64,000 nucleotides of DNA from Nitrosovibrio tenuis (GCF_900109785.1 NZ_FOBH01000002.1:1-64000); one strand, 5' to 3'. Shown: positions 36,042 through 45,984, counted from the stretch's first letter. Notes: generated by a model not told the origin, from the letters alone. Translations and numbers: made by a program.

Positions 36042-36932
36042 ATGGCTACGTCTGCCAGCCGGTCTTTATGGAAGGGCGCTATCAGCTTCGGTTTAGTCCA
36101 TATACCTGTAGCGCTTCATTCAGCCACTTCGGAACAGGGGATTAATTTCGAGTGGCTCGATAAACGTACGATGGATCCGGTCGGTTATAAGCGGATCAAT
36201 AAAAAATCCGGAAAAGAAGTGGATAAGGAAAATATCGTCAAAGGTGTCGAGTACGAGGATGGCCAGTATGTGGTTCTAAGCCAGGAGGAAATCTCTGCCG
36301 CTTATCCGAAAACCACGCAAACCATCGGAATTGAAATGTTTGTACCGGCTAACGATATTCCGATTATTTATTTCGAACGTCCCTATTACGTCGTACCGAT
36401 CAATAAAGGCGAGAAGGTCTATGCGCTGCTGCGCGAGGCTCTTGTCAAGACACAACGCGTGGGTGTCGCCAGGGTAGTCATTCAGACCAAGCAGCACCTC
36501 GCCGCACTTGTGCCCTGGGGTCCTGCGCTTATACTGAATTTGTTGCGCTGGAGTGATGAAATTCGTAGCTGGAAAAATTTAAACTTTCCGGCTGAAGGAA
36601 CCGAGGCCCTGGGTATTACCGAGAAAGAGCTAAAAATGGCTGAGCAGCTGATTATGGAGATGAGTTCAAAATGGGATCCTGAAGAATTTCGTGATTCATT
36701 CAGGGATGAGATCATGAGACTCGTGGAACAAAAAGCAGAAAAGGGCGAAATACAAGCTGTGGCCCAGCCGGAGGAAGCCGAATCAGTGCGTTCGGGCGCG
36801 CAAATTCTTGATCTCACGGAGTTGCTTCAGCGCAGCCTGAAGAGTGGCCACAAGAAAGATGGCGAAAAGACGGCCGGTCCACATACCGCGAAGGCACCTG
36901 CAAGGGGAACGCATAAGCGCCGGGCGGGGTAA
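36042..36932 (+). CDS. ku: DNA end-binding protein Ku
   Basis: A 296-residue bacterial Ku that binds double-strand DNA ends as a ring-shaped homodimer and recruits LigD. The N-terminus SRSLWKGAISFGLVHIPVAL is a strong family signature, and the core contains YFERPYYVVPINKGEKVYALL and ELKMAEQLI. The C-terminal about 50 residues are basic (HKKDGEK...THKRRAG), as in Ku proteins that contact DNA and LigD. I chose the ATG at 36042 with AGAGG six bases upstream; an ATG two codons earlier is possible. ligD follows 11 bases on. Confidence 0.95.
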   Translation: MATSASRSLWKGAISFGLVHIPVALHSATSEQGINFEWLDKRTMDPVGYKRINKKSGKEVDKENIVKGVEYEDGQYVVLSQEEISAAYPKTTQTIGIEMFVPANDIPIIYFERPYYVVPINKGEKVYALLREALVKTQRVGVARVVIQTKQHLAALVPWGPALILNLLRWSDEIRSWKNLNFPAEGTEALGITEKELKMAEQLIMEMSSKWDPEEFRDSFRDEIMRLVEQKAEKGEIQAVAQPEEAESVRSGAQILDLTELLQRSLKSGHKKDGEKTAGPHTAKAPARGTHKRRAG

Positions 36933-36943
36933 CATAAACAAAC

Positions 36944-39502
36944 ATGCCAAAATTGGACTCGCTTAAAACTTACCGCGAAAAGCGCGATTTTTCCATAACG
37001 TCAGAACCTGCTGGGCTGGAAAAAAAAGCCGGCGCAAAGAAAACAGCCCTGTCATTCGTCGTCCAGAAACACTGGGCGACCCGTTTACATTATGACCTCA
37101 GGCTGGAGCTTGAGGGCACAATGAAAAGTTGGGCTGTTCCCAAGGGGCCGAGTTTCGATCCCAATGACAAACGCATGGCGGTCCACGTCGAAGACCATCC
37201 CATATCCTACAATACTTTTGAAGGTGAAATTCCGCACGGACAGTATGGTGCGGGCAAAGTCATTGTCTGGGACAAGGGAATCTGGATCCCTCTTGAGGAT
37301 CCGCACAAGGGTTATCGCGACGGCAAACTGAAATTCGAACTGCATGGCCATAAGCTAAAAGGCCACTGGACGTTGGTGCGCATGAAAAATACACAAGGGC
37401 AGAAGCAGGAGGCCTGGCTGCTTATCAAAGAAAAGGACGGGTATGCTCGTCCGGCAAGTGAGTACAGCGTGGTGGATGAAATGCCTGATAGCGTTTCACA
37501 TCTTAACATACCGCAAATCCTGGCATCCGCTGAGTCGCCAACCTTCTCGGCAAGCCGCAAGGCATCGGGAACGGGAAAAAATATGGTTTTGCCCGTGAGC
37601 GCGGTTAAGGCCGATCCTCCGCGTATGCTTGAGCCTCAGCTCGCCACACTGGTGGATGGGCCGCCGGCCGATCCTGCGGAATGGATTTATGAGATCAAGC
37701 TCGATGGTTATAGGTTGTTGACCAGAATAGATGGCAAGGAGATTCGGCTTTTTACGCGAAACGGTAACGACTGGTCCCATAAATTGCCCGATCTGCTCAA
37801 GGCGATAAGCAAAATGAGGTTGAAACCGGGATGGCTGGATGGTGAAATCGTGGTGCTGAACGAGAAAGGCATACCGGATTTTCAAGCTTTACAGAATGCA
37901 TTCGATACCGAGCGGACCCAAAGCATCTCCTACTTTCTTTTTGATCTCCCTTTTTATGATGGATATGACTTGAGACCTTGTTCAGTGATTGAACGCAGAG
38001 AACTGCTGAAAACCTTATTTGAAAAACCCGCACCGGAACAAATACGCTTCAGCGAAGTTTTTGACGCGCCGCCCGACGCCGTGCTCGGTTCGGCGTGCCG
38101 GCTGGGACTGGAAGGTATTATAGGTAAACGCAAGACCTCGACTTATGTTTCACGCCGCTCTCCCGATTGGATAAAGCTGAAGTGCGCCCGCCGCCAGGAA
38201 TTCGTCATTGGTGGCTATACTGATCCCAAGGGGTCCCGCGAAGGAATAGGTTCGTTGCTGCTTGGTTATTACGATGAAGATCACCAGCTCCAATACGCCG
38301 GTAACGTGGGGACGGGCTTTAATGATAAAGCGCTTCGCGATCTGAAAGCGAAGTTGGAGAGAATTTCTTCCGAGAGCAGCCCCTTCGTCAGAGGGAGCGC
38401 AATTGATAAAAAAGCCCATTGGGTAAAACCGGTGCTCGTGGCTGAGGTTTCCTTCGGTGAATGGACCCGGGGCGGCCATATTCGGCATGCTGTGTTTCGC
38501 GGTTTGAGAACGGACAAGAAAGCGGAAGCCATTGTTCGCGAAAAACCGGTGCACGCCGACTCTGCAAGGGCTGACAGCTCAGCTTCGATTCCGCCATCAT
38601 TGAGGATAACGAATCCTGACCGGGTGATTGACCCATCCAGCGGGTTCAAGAAGATCGACCTCATTCGCTACTATGCCCTGGTTGCCCCTTTGATGATGGA
38701 ACATCTCAAAGGAAGACCCGTTTCCCTGGTACGCGCACCCGACGGGATATCGGGCCAGTTGTTTTTTCAAAAGCACTGGGACAAGGAAAACATGCGGGGT
38801 GTCAGCCAGCTTGATCCCGATCTCGATCCGGAGCATGAGCCCTTGCTTGAAGTTTCAACCGCTGAAGGTCTCCTGTCCGCCGTGCAGATGAATGTGATCG
38901 AGTTTCACACCTGGAACGCTACGAAAGACAAAATCGATAAACCGGACAGAATGGTATTTGATCTGGATCCCGGTGAAGGGGTGCAATGGCCGCACATTCG
39001 GGAATCGGCACAGCTTGTTTTCATATTCCTGAAGGAATTGGGATTGAAGTCTTTTCTGAAAACGAGTGGGGGCAAGGGGTTACACGTTATCGTGCCCATT
39101 AAAAGGTTCTACAATTGGGATACGGTAAAAGAATTCTCTCAAGCCATTGTTCAACATCTGGCGGCCACGATCCCCCGGCGTTTCGTCGCGAAAAGCGGGC
39201 CGCGAAACCGTGTTGGGAAGATTTTCATTGATTACCTTCGAAATGGCTTTGGGGCAACGACTGTGTCCGCCTGGTCAGTGCGGGCTCAGCCGGGCCTGAG
39301 CGTGTCCGTACCGTTGGCATGGGAAGAACTGGAATCACTTACAAGCGGTATGCGCTGGTCCGCCTCGAATATTCATGAACGCCTCGATAGAGGCAATGAG
39401 CCTTGGGCGGATTACCAAACTGTAAAGCAATCCATCACACCGGCCATGAAAAGGTTGGGATTCAAACCCAACCGAGAGAATACCAAGCAAAAAACCGCTT
39501 AA
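36944..39502 (+). CDS. ligD: Multifunctional DNA ligase D
   Basis: An 852-residue NHEJ enzyme with all three domains in the order phosphoesterase, ligase, polymerase. The phosphoesterase (about 30-185) has QKHWATRLHYDLRLEL and IPHGQYGAG. The ATP-dependent ligase starts near 228, with the nucleotidyl-lysine Lys252 in YEIKLDGYR. The primase-like polymerase (about 555-840) includes MVFDLDPGEGVQW, with the metal-binding Asp residues, and LKTSGGKGLHV. With Ku it forms a complete minimal repair system for double-strand breaks. It lies 11 bases after ku, so the two are an operon. Confidence 0.96.
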   Translation: MPKLDSLKTYREKRDFSITSEPAGLEKKAGAKKTALSFVVQKHWATRLHYDLRLELEGTMKSWAVPKGPSFDPNDKRMAVHVEDHPISYNTFEGEIPHGQYGAGKVIVWDKGIWIPLEDPHKGYRDGKLKFELHGHKLKGHWTLVRMKNTQGQKQEAWLLIKEKDGYARPASEYSVVDEMPDSVSHLNIPQILASAESPTFSASRKASGTGKNMVLPVSAVKADPPRMLEPQLATLVDGPPADPAEWIYEIKLDGYRLLTRIDGKEIRLFTRNGNDWSHKLPDLLKAISKMRLKPGWLDGEIVVLNEKGIPDFQALQNAFDTERTQSISYFLFDLPFYDGYDLRPCSVIERRELLKTLFEKPAPEQIRFSEVFDAPPDAVLGSACRLGLEGIIGKRKTSTYVSRRSPDWIKLKCARRQEFVIGGYTDPKGSREGIGSLLLGYYDEDHQLQYAGNVGTGFNDKALRDLKAKLERISSESSPFVRGSAIDKKAHWVKPVLVAEVSFGEWTRGGHIRHAVFRGLRTDKKAEAIVREKPVHADSARADSSASIPPSLRITNPDRVIDPSSGFKKIDLIRYYALVAPLMMEHLKGRPVSLVRAPDGISGQLFFQKHWDKENMRGVSQLDPDLDPEHEPLLEVSTAEGLLSAVQMNVIEFHTWNATKDKIDKPDRMVFDLDPGEGVQWPHIRESAQLVFIFLKELGLKSFLKTSGGKGLHVIVPIKRFYNWDTVKEFSQAIVQHLAATIPRRFVAKSGPRNRVGKIFIDYLRNGFGATTVSAWSVRAQPGLSVSVPLAWEELESLTSGMRWSASNIHERLDRGNEPWADYQTVKQSITPAMKRLGFKPNRENTKQKTA

Positions 39503-39698
39503 TGACTCGTCCACCCGGGGGAGTGGCCGGCAAGACAACAGCATACGAACAGTCCGGATGGGCATGATATTTCATTTGTTCACTCCACCAGGCGGACTGA
39601 ATAACGAGCATTCCCATCTTGGGGACTATGTCAGCTCACGTTGATGCTGGCGTAGAGGCAATGTCAATGCAAATGTCATGTCAGCGTGGAGCCCGGTG

Positions 39699-40733
39699 TC
39701 AGGGTTTGAGGGCGGTAACGATACTGTAGTATCCAAAAGTAGGATGCACTTCAATGTCATGAAATCCCGCTCCCTTCAGCATGCCTGATAACTCAAGTCC
39801 GGAGTACGATTTACCCTCCGTCCACCCCATCATGAGCATGCTATATGCTGCAGGGGCAAAAGGCCCGGTTTTGTCATCGTTATAGAGCACGTCATGGATA
39901 ATGATGCGTCCGCCCGGCTCAAGGCACCTGAAACTCTTCTCAGTCAAAAAATGGCACTTTTCAGGCGGCCAATCATGGTATATGTTGGAATAAAAATGTA
40001 GATCAGCTTCGGGAAACGGATCGTTCCACATGTCCGCCACCTGCGTTCCAATACGGTCCTGCAAGCCGTAGCGGATAACGAACTCTTGAGCCACTTCGCA
40101 TATGGGCTCCAAATCCAGAATTAATGCTTTTAAATCGTTCCATCTCAACGCAGCCCCGATTGAGTGGGCTCCCGAGCCCCCGCCGATGTCGAGCATCAGC
40201 TTGATCCCGCTTAAATCGACGGCGTTCGGCCATGCTGTGGCCAACGTCATGCTGATGCTGTGCATTCCGCGCGTGAACCGGCGTGCCAGCTCCGCTTGCT
40301 CTTCATGAGATTTATAGATATCGCCGCCCCCATAAGCCTGGGGGCAGTCGGTAAGCACTGCCTTTTCGAGGCTCGCATAGGAAAAAACCTCGGAATTATC
40401 AATCATCATATCCCAGAAGAAACCAAAGTAGCTGGGGCTTTTTTCGAGGAGATAATCTTCAGAAAGCGGGGTGAGAGCATAATGCCCATCATGCAGTGAC
40501 AGAAAACCCAAAGCCGTGGCGGTCGTCAACATCGCTTCGGCTGGTCTTGTTTTGATATTAAGGGTATTGCATATGTCGGGCAGTGTACGTGCTCCTTGTC
40601 CCAGCAGCGTAAAAACCTTGAGGCGATGGGCTATAAGCAGCGCAGGATTCCCGAAAACTCCAAACATGACATCCCATAAGGGACGGTCGTCTATACGGGG
40701 CCGGGGTATATCTACAAACTTTTCCTGGTCCAT
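39699..40733 (-). CDS. CrtF/acetylserotonin-type O-methyltransferase
   Basis: A 344-residue SAM-dependent O-methyltransferase. The N-terminal dimerisation helices contain a winged-helix fold (LPDICNTLNIKTRPAEAMLTT style). The catalytic domain has LMLDIGGGSGAHSIGAAL (SAM motif I), LDLEPICEVA and FYSNIYHDWPPEKCHFL, and RCLEPGGRIIIHDVLYNDD. The family includes bacterial CrtF (hydroxyneurosporene methylation), but no carotenoid genes are near. It lies last in a minus-strand trio after a LOV protein and an SRPBCC protein. Confidence 0.88.
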   Translation of the reverse strand: MDQEKFVDIPRPRIDDRPLWDVMFGVFGNPALLIAHRLKVFTLLGQGARTLPDICNTLNIKTRPAEAMLTTATALGFLSLHDGHYALTPLSEDYLLEKSPSYFGFFWDMMIDNSEVFSYASLEKAVLTDCPQAYGGGDIYKSHEEQAELARRFTRGMHSISMTLATAWPNAVDLSGIKLMLDIGGGSGAHSIGAALRWNDLKALILDLEPICEVAQEFVIRYGLQDRIGTQVADMWNDPFPEADLHFYSNIYHDWPPEKCHFLTEKSFRCLEPGGRIIIHDVLYNDDKTGPFAPAAYSMLMMGWTEGKSYSGLELSGMLKGAGFHDIEVHPTFGYYSIVTALKP

Positions 40734-40842
40734 GAAAACCTCTTCCTAGTATGTAAAGAATTCGATACGGCCTAATCGTCATTCCACGGCCTGTATATAT
40801 GTATACGTATCTGACAACAACATATGTCCACCTGAACTTATA

Positions 40843-41316
40843 TCATGGTCGTGGCAATAACGAAGACAGTAATCGCCGGGTATCCGCCTCCTGCTGCAGG
40901 CTGAACTTTGAGATCATCTCGCGGTTACGGTTTATATCGTATTGAATACCGAGATAGTAGATGAGTTTTCCCGCACCATTGAAAAGCGGGGTGAGCGTCA
41001 AATGGTTGAAGAAGAGTTCGCCATCCTTACGATAGTTGCGAATAGTGACTTCGATGGGTTGCTGGCTTTGGATGGCCCGCTTCATCGCGAAACGTGCATC
41101 CTGTTCCCGATCGCTCCCTTGCAAAAACCGGCAGTTGCGCCCCAGGATCTCCTGCTGGGAATATCCAGTCATCGCCTCGAATTGCATATTGGCGTAGACG
41201 ATGGGCATATCTTCCAGATCCGGATCCACCAATACGATGCCATTAATAGAGCTGTCCAAAATTTGGGACAAGATATTCGGGATCAATCCGGGGTCTTTTT
41301 CAACTACAAAAGTCAT
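40843..41316 (-). CDS. Short LOV (blue-light photoreceptor-like) protein
   Basis: A 157-residue protein that is nearly all one LOV-type PAS domain. The flavin-adduct motif GRNCRFLQG is exact, with the photoactive Cys62. The flavin-binding segment NYRKDGELFFNHLTLTP and the end YYLGIQYDI are also canonical. A helical tail of about 30 residues follows (SKFSLQQEADTRRLLSSLL), a likely J-alpha-like dimerisation helix. There is no kinase, HTH or GGDEF output domain, so it must signal by contact with a partner, perhaps the adjacent SRPBCC or methyltransferase proteins. It starts 34 bases after the SRPBCC gene. Confidence 0.92.
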   Translation of the reverse strand: MTFVVEKDPGLIPNILSQILDSSINGIVLVDPDLEDMPIVYANMQFEAMTGYSQQEILGRNCRFLQGSDREQDARFAMKRAIQSQQPIEVTIRNYRKDGELFFNHLTLTPLFNGAGKLIYYLGIQYDINRNREMISKFSLQQEADTRRLLSSLLPRP

Positions 41317-41350
41317 TCTTTTCTCCTGGATATTAATGAGCCATGATCGA

Positions 41351-41833
41351 TCAGCGCATCGTCTGTCTGGCAGCTTCAGTCAAACGTTTCAGATTTCTTA
41401 CCGTGCGTTCGGCACCTTCCTGGATGACCACACGAATCAATTTCTCAAAAGGACGCATCATCATCTGAATCTCGGTCAGTTCGAATGTAAAAACCAGCTC
41501 AGCCGACTTGCCTGAATTCATATCCGCCAGCTCATAAATGCATCGAAAAGGATCGGAGATCCCGGCAAACCCCAAGCGTTTGTTCGGCTCATATATATCA
41601 ATTTTAAAGCGGGTTTCCGTTTTGCGCCCTTGATCGATACGCACCTGACGGGCCATCGTCCCCAACTTAACGGGCCCATCGGTGATGCATTCAAGCTCAA
41701 CAACTTCCGGCGACCATTTAGGATAATTCTCGAAGAACCCGTCTCCCAGATATCTGAATATATCTGCGGAGGAGCGCTCGATCAGAATGCGCGCCTTGCC
41801 TGTCACAGGTTCTTTTGAGCCAAGGGTGAACAT
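41351..41833 (-). CDS. SRPBCC (START-like) family protein
   Basis: A 160-residue helix-grip protein, of the type annotated polyketide cyclase/dehydrase and lipid transport. The pattern ARILIERSSADIFRYLGD, then NYPKWSPEVVELE, and the long C-terminal helix (RPFEKLIRVVIQEGAERTVR) fit the fold, which binds hydrophobic small molecules. It heads the LOV operon: LOV and O-methyltransferase genes follow on the same strand. A role in binding the compound that the methyltransferase modifies is a reasonable inference, no more. Confidence 0.82.
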   Translation of the reverse strand: MFTLGSKEPVTGKARILIERSSADIFRYLGDGFFENYPKWSPEVVELECITDGPVKLGTMARQVRIDQGRKTETRFKIDIYEPNKRLGFAGISDPFRCIYELADMNSGKSAELVFTFELTEIQMMMRPFEKLIRVVIQEGAERTVRNLKRLTEAARQTMR

Positions 41834-42099
41834 ATTTTGCGGCGCCTCTGTTGTTCGGGCTGAAGGCTAAGGATTTACTTCGAGCTGAACAAAAGTGAAC
41901 TGCTGTCGGTTACTGGCTGATGCTGTATCGCTGGGGCCACGATACCCTGCTGGAAAAGGTAGATGCAAATAACTCCATTGCGACCAAGCTCCGGCTTATC
42001 CCCAAAGCGCAAACCCATAGCACCTCTACTTTTTGTCGTTCCCTGGCTTATGCCGGCGTACTCTTGCGGACTCCGCCCCCGAGATCCGGGAAGCTATTG

Positions 42100-42954
42100 C
42101 TAGCCGTTAACAATAGTGCCGCCATTTGGATGGAGCACCTGCCCGGCCATATATGAGCAATCCTGGGAAGCCAGAAAAACATAACAAGGGGCAACCTCAC
42201 TAGGTTGCCCGGGTCTTTTCATGGGGACATTTTGGCCAAAATCGGCGACTTTATCGGGGGGAAAAGTGGAGGGGATCAATGGCGTCCATATGGGGCCGGG
42301 CGCCACGGCATTTACATATATTTCGCGTTCGATCAGTTGTAACGATAATGATCGCGTAAATGCAACGATTGCACCCTTGGTGGCCGAGTAGTCAAGCAGA
42401 TGGGGGTTTCCCTTATATGCTGTCACCGAGGTTGTGTTAATGATGCGCGCTCCTTTTTTAAGATGCGGGAGCACGGCCTTTACCATATAAAACATGGAAA
42501 ATATGTTTGTGCGAAATGTCTTTTCGAGCTGTGCTTTATCGATATCGAGAATGCTTTCCCGAAGGTGCTGCTCCGCCGCATTATTCACCAGGATCTCGAC
42601 ATGGCCGAACCTGGAAATGGTCTGTGCCGCCACCTCGGCACAAAATGTTTCGTCGCCCACGTCGCCGTCAATTAAAACGCATGTTTTCCCGCACTGTTCG
42701 ATTTCCTTTTTTGTGTTATTTGCATCTTCATGTTCGTTGAGGTAGGTAATGACGATATCCGCTCCTTCTTTTGCAAAAGCGATCGCCACAGCGCGCCCGA
42801 TGCCGCTATCTCCACCTGTGATAATTGCAACCTTGGAATTCAGCTTGCCGCTGGCTCTGTAATTTTCAGAAGACGATTCGGGTTGCGGTTTCATTTCGGA
42901 TTGCAGCCCTGGTTGGCGGCTTTGTTGCTGCTTCGGAACTTTCCCTTCTTCCAT
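42100..42954 (-). CDS. SDR-family oxidoreductase, YghA/YhdF type
   Basis: A 284-residue short-chain dehydrogenase. The N-terminal about 40 residues are a Gln/Pro-rich extension typical of the general-stress subgroup. The cofactor motif TGGDSGIGRA, the NNAAEQ segment and the active site Ser-Tyr-Lys (NTTSVTAYKG, DYSATKGAI) are complete. The YVFLASQDCSYMAGQVLHPNGG ending is family-like. The ATG at 42954 has a GAGGGAG site; a longer frame to 43041 lacks one. Substrate unknown; related proteins reduce aldehydes. Confidence 0.9.
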   Translation of the reverse strand: MEEGKVPKQQQSRQPGLQSEMKPQPESSSENYRASGKLNSKVAIITGGDSGIGRAVAIAFAKEGADIVITYLNEHEDANNTKKEIEQCGKTCVLIDGDVGDETFCAEVAAQTISRFGHVEILVNNAAEQHLRESILDIDKAQLEKTFRTNIFSMFYMVKAVLPHLKKGARIINTTSVTAYKGNPHLLDYSATKGAIVAFTRSLSLQLIEREIYVNAVAPGPIWTPLIPSTFPPDKVADFGQNVPMKRPGQPSEVAPCYVFLASQDCSYMAGQVLHPNGGTIVNG

Positions 42955-43261
42955 AATGCTCCCTCGCTGGTTACAGTTTACGCATTGACAACCAATATCA
43001 CGGCTGCGTTGCTTATGCCAATTTGTGCCATATGGTGGCACGGTTATAGCGCTTGAAATTCGCTTTCTGCTTTTTTTTATTTTCAGGCCTCCGAAGACGC
43101 GCCGTTAGCCGTCCTAGCTTTTTACGTTTTAGGGCCACATAAACACGTCGGTGCCAACGGCGGAGTTAACGAACCTGGATCTTCGCTCCCGTTTCCAAGG
43201 CCGACGGTTGATGCAAGAGTTTTGGAAAAGAAACGGAAGAGCCAGAGCGTCAACAGAAGAG
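42955..43261. other. Intergenic stretch without a gene
   Basis: About 300 bases separating the SDR gene from the small basic protein gene. An open frame to 43041 is the rejected upstream extension of the SDR. The rest shows nothing I can assign. Confidence 0.4.
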
Positions 43262-43447
43262 TCAGGACTTTTTCGAACTTTTGCCTGAGCCTGGCTTCTT
43301 TCCTCCCCCTGATATCTTATTTTCGGTCGCCCAGGCGCGACGCTCGGCTTCTTGTTTCGAAACACCGTGTTTTTCATATCCCGCCTCGATATGATGCGCT
43401 TGTCGTTTCTGCTTGTCCGTGTATGAGGATTTGTCGCCGCGCGGCAT
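43262..43447 (-). CDS. Small basic stress-type protein
   Basis: A 61-residue, highly charged protein. It contains SSYTDKQKRQAHHIEAGYE and GVSKQEAERRAWATENKISGGG, followed by a Gly/Lys/Ser tail. This pattern is conserved in many proteobacteria and is often labelled a plasmid stabilisation protein, without clear evidence for that role. A GGAGGCA site precedes the ATG. Probably DNA- or RNA-associated by charge; function unknown. Confidence 0.78.
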   Translation of the reverse strand: MPRGDKSSYTDKQKRQAHHIEAGYEKHGVSKQEAERRAWATENKISGGGKKPGSGKSSKKS

Positions 43448-43684
43448 GATTGCCTCCTATATCAAGATTTCGCTGGTCTACGCATGACTCGCATGACTCT
43501 AGGAGCCATATAATGTCTCAAGAAGCCATATATCCAATAAAAAAGAAATTTCCCTTAGCCAGTTTCTTTGTTCCGTTCGCTGGCGCACATAGGAGAGAGT
43601 GAATATAGAGAGTGAAGGGGGGAGCAAAAAGAGGAGTAAAAAGCATGCGGAATATTGCTCACCAAGAAAATATCAGGAGAACTG

Positions 43685-45751
43685 TTAGTTATTTGATTTC
43701 TTTTTGGTTTGAGTACGTGAAGGTTGTGCTGGCTGCGGCTGCTTGACCGAGGCGATCAACGCGCGGCAATTGGCATCTTCACCGGTACCCAACTCGATCA
43801 AGGGTATCAATGCCGCAGCAGGCGTCGCGAGAACGCCCAATGCTACCGCCGCGCCAATGCGTATGGCCAGCATTTTATCTGGATAAACCGTCGGCTTCTT
43901 GAGCGTGCCGGCAATATGTACGGGCGTGCGTAGGCTCGGAAAACCCCATTCTTTAGGTTGTGGAGACAGCTTCATCTTGATTGTCTCTTCAGCGAGGTTT
44001 ATGTGTCCCTCTCCTAGAACAATTGTTTTTTCGGTATCGATAACGAACGCCTTGCTGTCCATGATGCCCTCTTTGACGTCATAATCTATGACAGCGCATC
44101 GCACCGGTACATTTTTATCTCCGGTGAACAGAAGCTTGATGAGCTTCGCGGCGTCGAGATCGAGGGCTGCCAGCAGCATCTCGCTAATTTCCCCACCCGA
44201 CATCACCAAGCCGAATTTGCCATCGGCCGAGGCCAACAGTGCGCCAACGGATTCTCCGTGCCCCTTTAAGCGGGTGCTACCGCCGATCACGCCCGCCGCA
44301 CCGTGGGTGAGTTCGACTTTCGGAAACAGTTTGGGTAACTGCAACCTTTTTACGTCAATCCTGGCTTCGGCAGCAGGGACATCCTTTCGTGCATTGATCG
44401 TCAGATTAGACACGATATTGCCTCCCGCAACCGCGAAGTTGGCGGGGTCAAGTGTCATAAGACCGTCATCGATTTTGAGATGGCTTACCAGATGCTCGAC
44501 CGGCAGATCCTTGTTACGGATCGATGCACCGGTGAATTTGACGTCTGCATCCATGGCTCGTAGCCGCTCAACGCTAAACTTCTGGTCGGGTAGCAGGCGG
44601 TCCCGTTGGGCCTCTATGGACGCTTTTTTCTCCTGTTTTTCGGCCGGAGTGTCTTGCGGTTGGGGTGCGCGGCGGGCGCCGATAAAACCTTTTAAATCGT
44701 TCAGGTCCAGGACCTTCGAAACGACGTCGCCCCGCAACATGGGACGCTTCCCGCCTGTATCGAAAAGAATGCTGCCGCCCAGATCGCTCTCTCCTACGTG
44801 CCCTGAAAATCCCTCCATGGACCATTCGGATTTTTGATGCAGAACTCTTCCGGATATTTGATAAGGCGGGGATGGAAAAATAACAATCCCCACTATCGGG
44901 TAGAGCGCGGATAAATCCTCTCCGCTCATATCCAATTGCAAGTCCATTTCCGCCAACTTGGCCAGTCCGGTAATAGTGCCGTCAAGCGCCGCGCGGGTGG
45001 TGCCGATCTCAACCTTTGCCTTGATGGGATAGGGAAGCGTTTCGTCGGTCAAGGTAAGCACACCGCCGCCCTGGCCTTGAGCCGCAAAACTTAATCCGGC
45101 ATATTTTCCTTCCGCCGATACGTTGATCGATGCCTCCCGCGCATCCGCCGCGCCATCAGTGGAAATTTTCGCTGTGATGTCAGTCTTGGTCTTCGGATCG
45201 CGAAAAAACACTATTCCCCGGTCCAGGGTGAGCTTGCCTATTTTTGGCAGCTCTGCTTCCTTTTCCTCCTTTTTAAGGTCCCAATTCCGCTTTCCATCAG
45301 CGCTTTTTTCCAGGAGGATTTTTGGCTGTGATACGGATACTTCGGGTAGAACGACATGCCCGGCAAGCAGATCCAAAAGACTGATCCGGAACTGGAGCCT
45401 GTCGACACCGAGCATTGGTTGCTGCGTGCCCCAATCAGCATTGGCGAGCGAAAGCCCTTCCGCGCTGACGAGGGGATTGAGCGATAACTTCACATCGAGG
45501 TCCCCACCGATTACGAATTCGCGGCCCGTCTTTTCGGTGACCTGCCGCTCGACATAGGGCTTTATCATATTCCAGTCAAACCAGATGGCGAATGCCACGA
45601 CAAGTATCAGCAGGACACTGAGGACCGACAATACCGCCCTGGAACGGGCTGATCTGGTTCGAAGAATTCGCAATTTTCGTGAAATGAAACGCATGAGCGT
45701 CACCCAATTCATGCGAGAGTTGTGGACGGTTCCGCTTAATCGTGAACTCAC
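43685..45751 (-). CDS. AsmA-family protein
   Basis: A 688-residue inner-membrane-anchored protein. A single N-terminal helix (AVLSVLSVLLILVVAFAIWF) leads to a long periplasmic beta-rich part with the AsmA core (GREFVIGGDLDVKLSLNPLV and VSAEGLSLANADWG). AsmA-like proteins are related to lipid-bridge proteins thought to move phospholipids between membranes. The C-terminal segment ends in a basic, Gln/Pro-rich tail. The true start may be the GTG at 45751 or ATGs at 45712 or 45694; the last two place the membrane helix closer to the N-terminus. Confidence 0.85.
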   Translation of the reverse strand: MSSRLSGTVHNSRMNWVTLMRFISRKLRILRTRSARSRAVLSVLSVLLILVVAFAIWFDWNMIKPYVERQVTEKTGREFVIGGDLDVKLSLNPLVSAEGLSLANADWGTQQPMLGVDRLQFRISLLDLLAGHVVLPEVSVSQPKILLEKSADGKRNWDLKKEEKEAELPKIGKLTLDRGIVFFRDPKTKTDITAKISTDGAADAREASINVSAEGKYAGLSFAAQGQGGGVLTLTDETLPYPIKAKVEIGTTRAALDGTITGLAKLAEMDLQLDMSGEDLSALYPIVGIVIFPSPPYQISGRVLHQKSEWSMEGFSGHVGESDLGGSILFDTGGKRPMLRGDVVSKVLDLNDLKGFIGARRAPQPQDTPAEKQEKKASIEAQRDRLLPDQKFSVERLRAMDADVKFTGASIRNKDLPVEHLVSHLKIDDGLMTLDPANFAVAGGNIVSNLTINARKDVPAAEARIDVKRLQLPKLFPKVELTHGAAGVIGGSTRLKGHGESVGALLASADGKFGLVMSGGEISEMLLAALDLDAAKLIKLLFTGDKNVPVRCAVIDYDVKEGIMDSKAFVIDTEKTIVLGEGHINLAEETIKMKLSPQPKEWGFPSLRTPVHIAGTLKKPTVYPDKMLAIRIGAAVALGVLATPAAALIPLIELGTGEDANCRALIASVKQPQPAQPSRTQTKKKSNN

Positions 45752-45940
45752 TCAGCCCTGAATCAGCCCTGAAAATCCGGTACCCGATGAGCCGGGTATA
45801 AGAAAGAAAGAGAAAGAAAGAACCGGGAGCTTAAAGCGGAAGCTTATGCAATGGTTTGATGCTACTTCTATGGAGATGAATCTTCGGTACGTCACCACAC
45901 ATTTCATTCGCGCGGGCAAATAGGCTTTTGCAACAGGTTG

Positions 45941-45984
45941 AAGGGGTTTGAAAGGTTGAAAGGGGTTGGAAAGGTTGTACAGCA
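45941..45984. repeat. Imperfect TTGAAAGG-type direct repeats
   Basis: Between the AsmA gene and the Crp/Fnr gene, four imperfect copies of a GGTTGAAAGGGG-like unit follow one another. A purine-rich AGAAAGAAAG stretch lies upstream (about 45801-45824). Confidence 0.55.
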
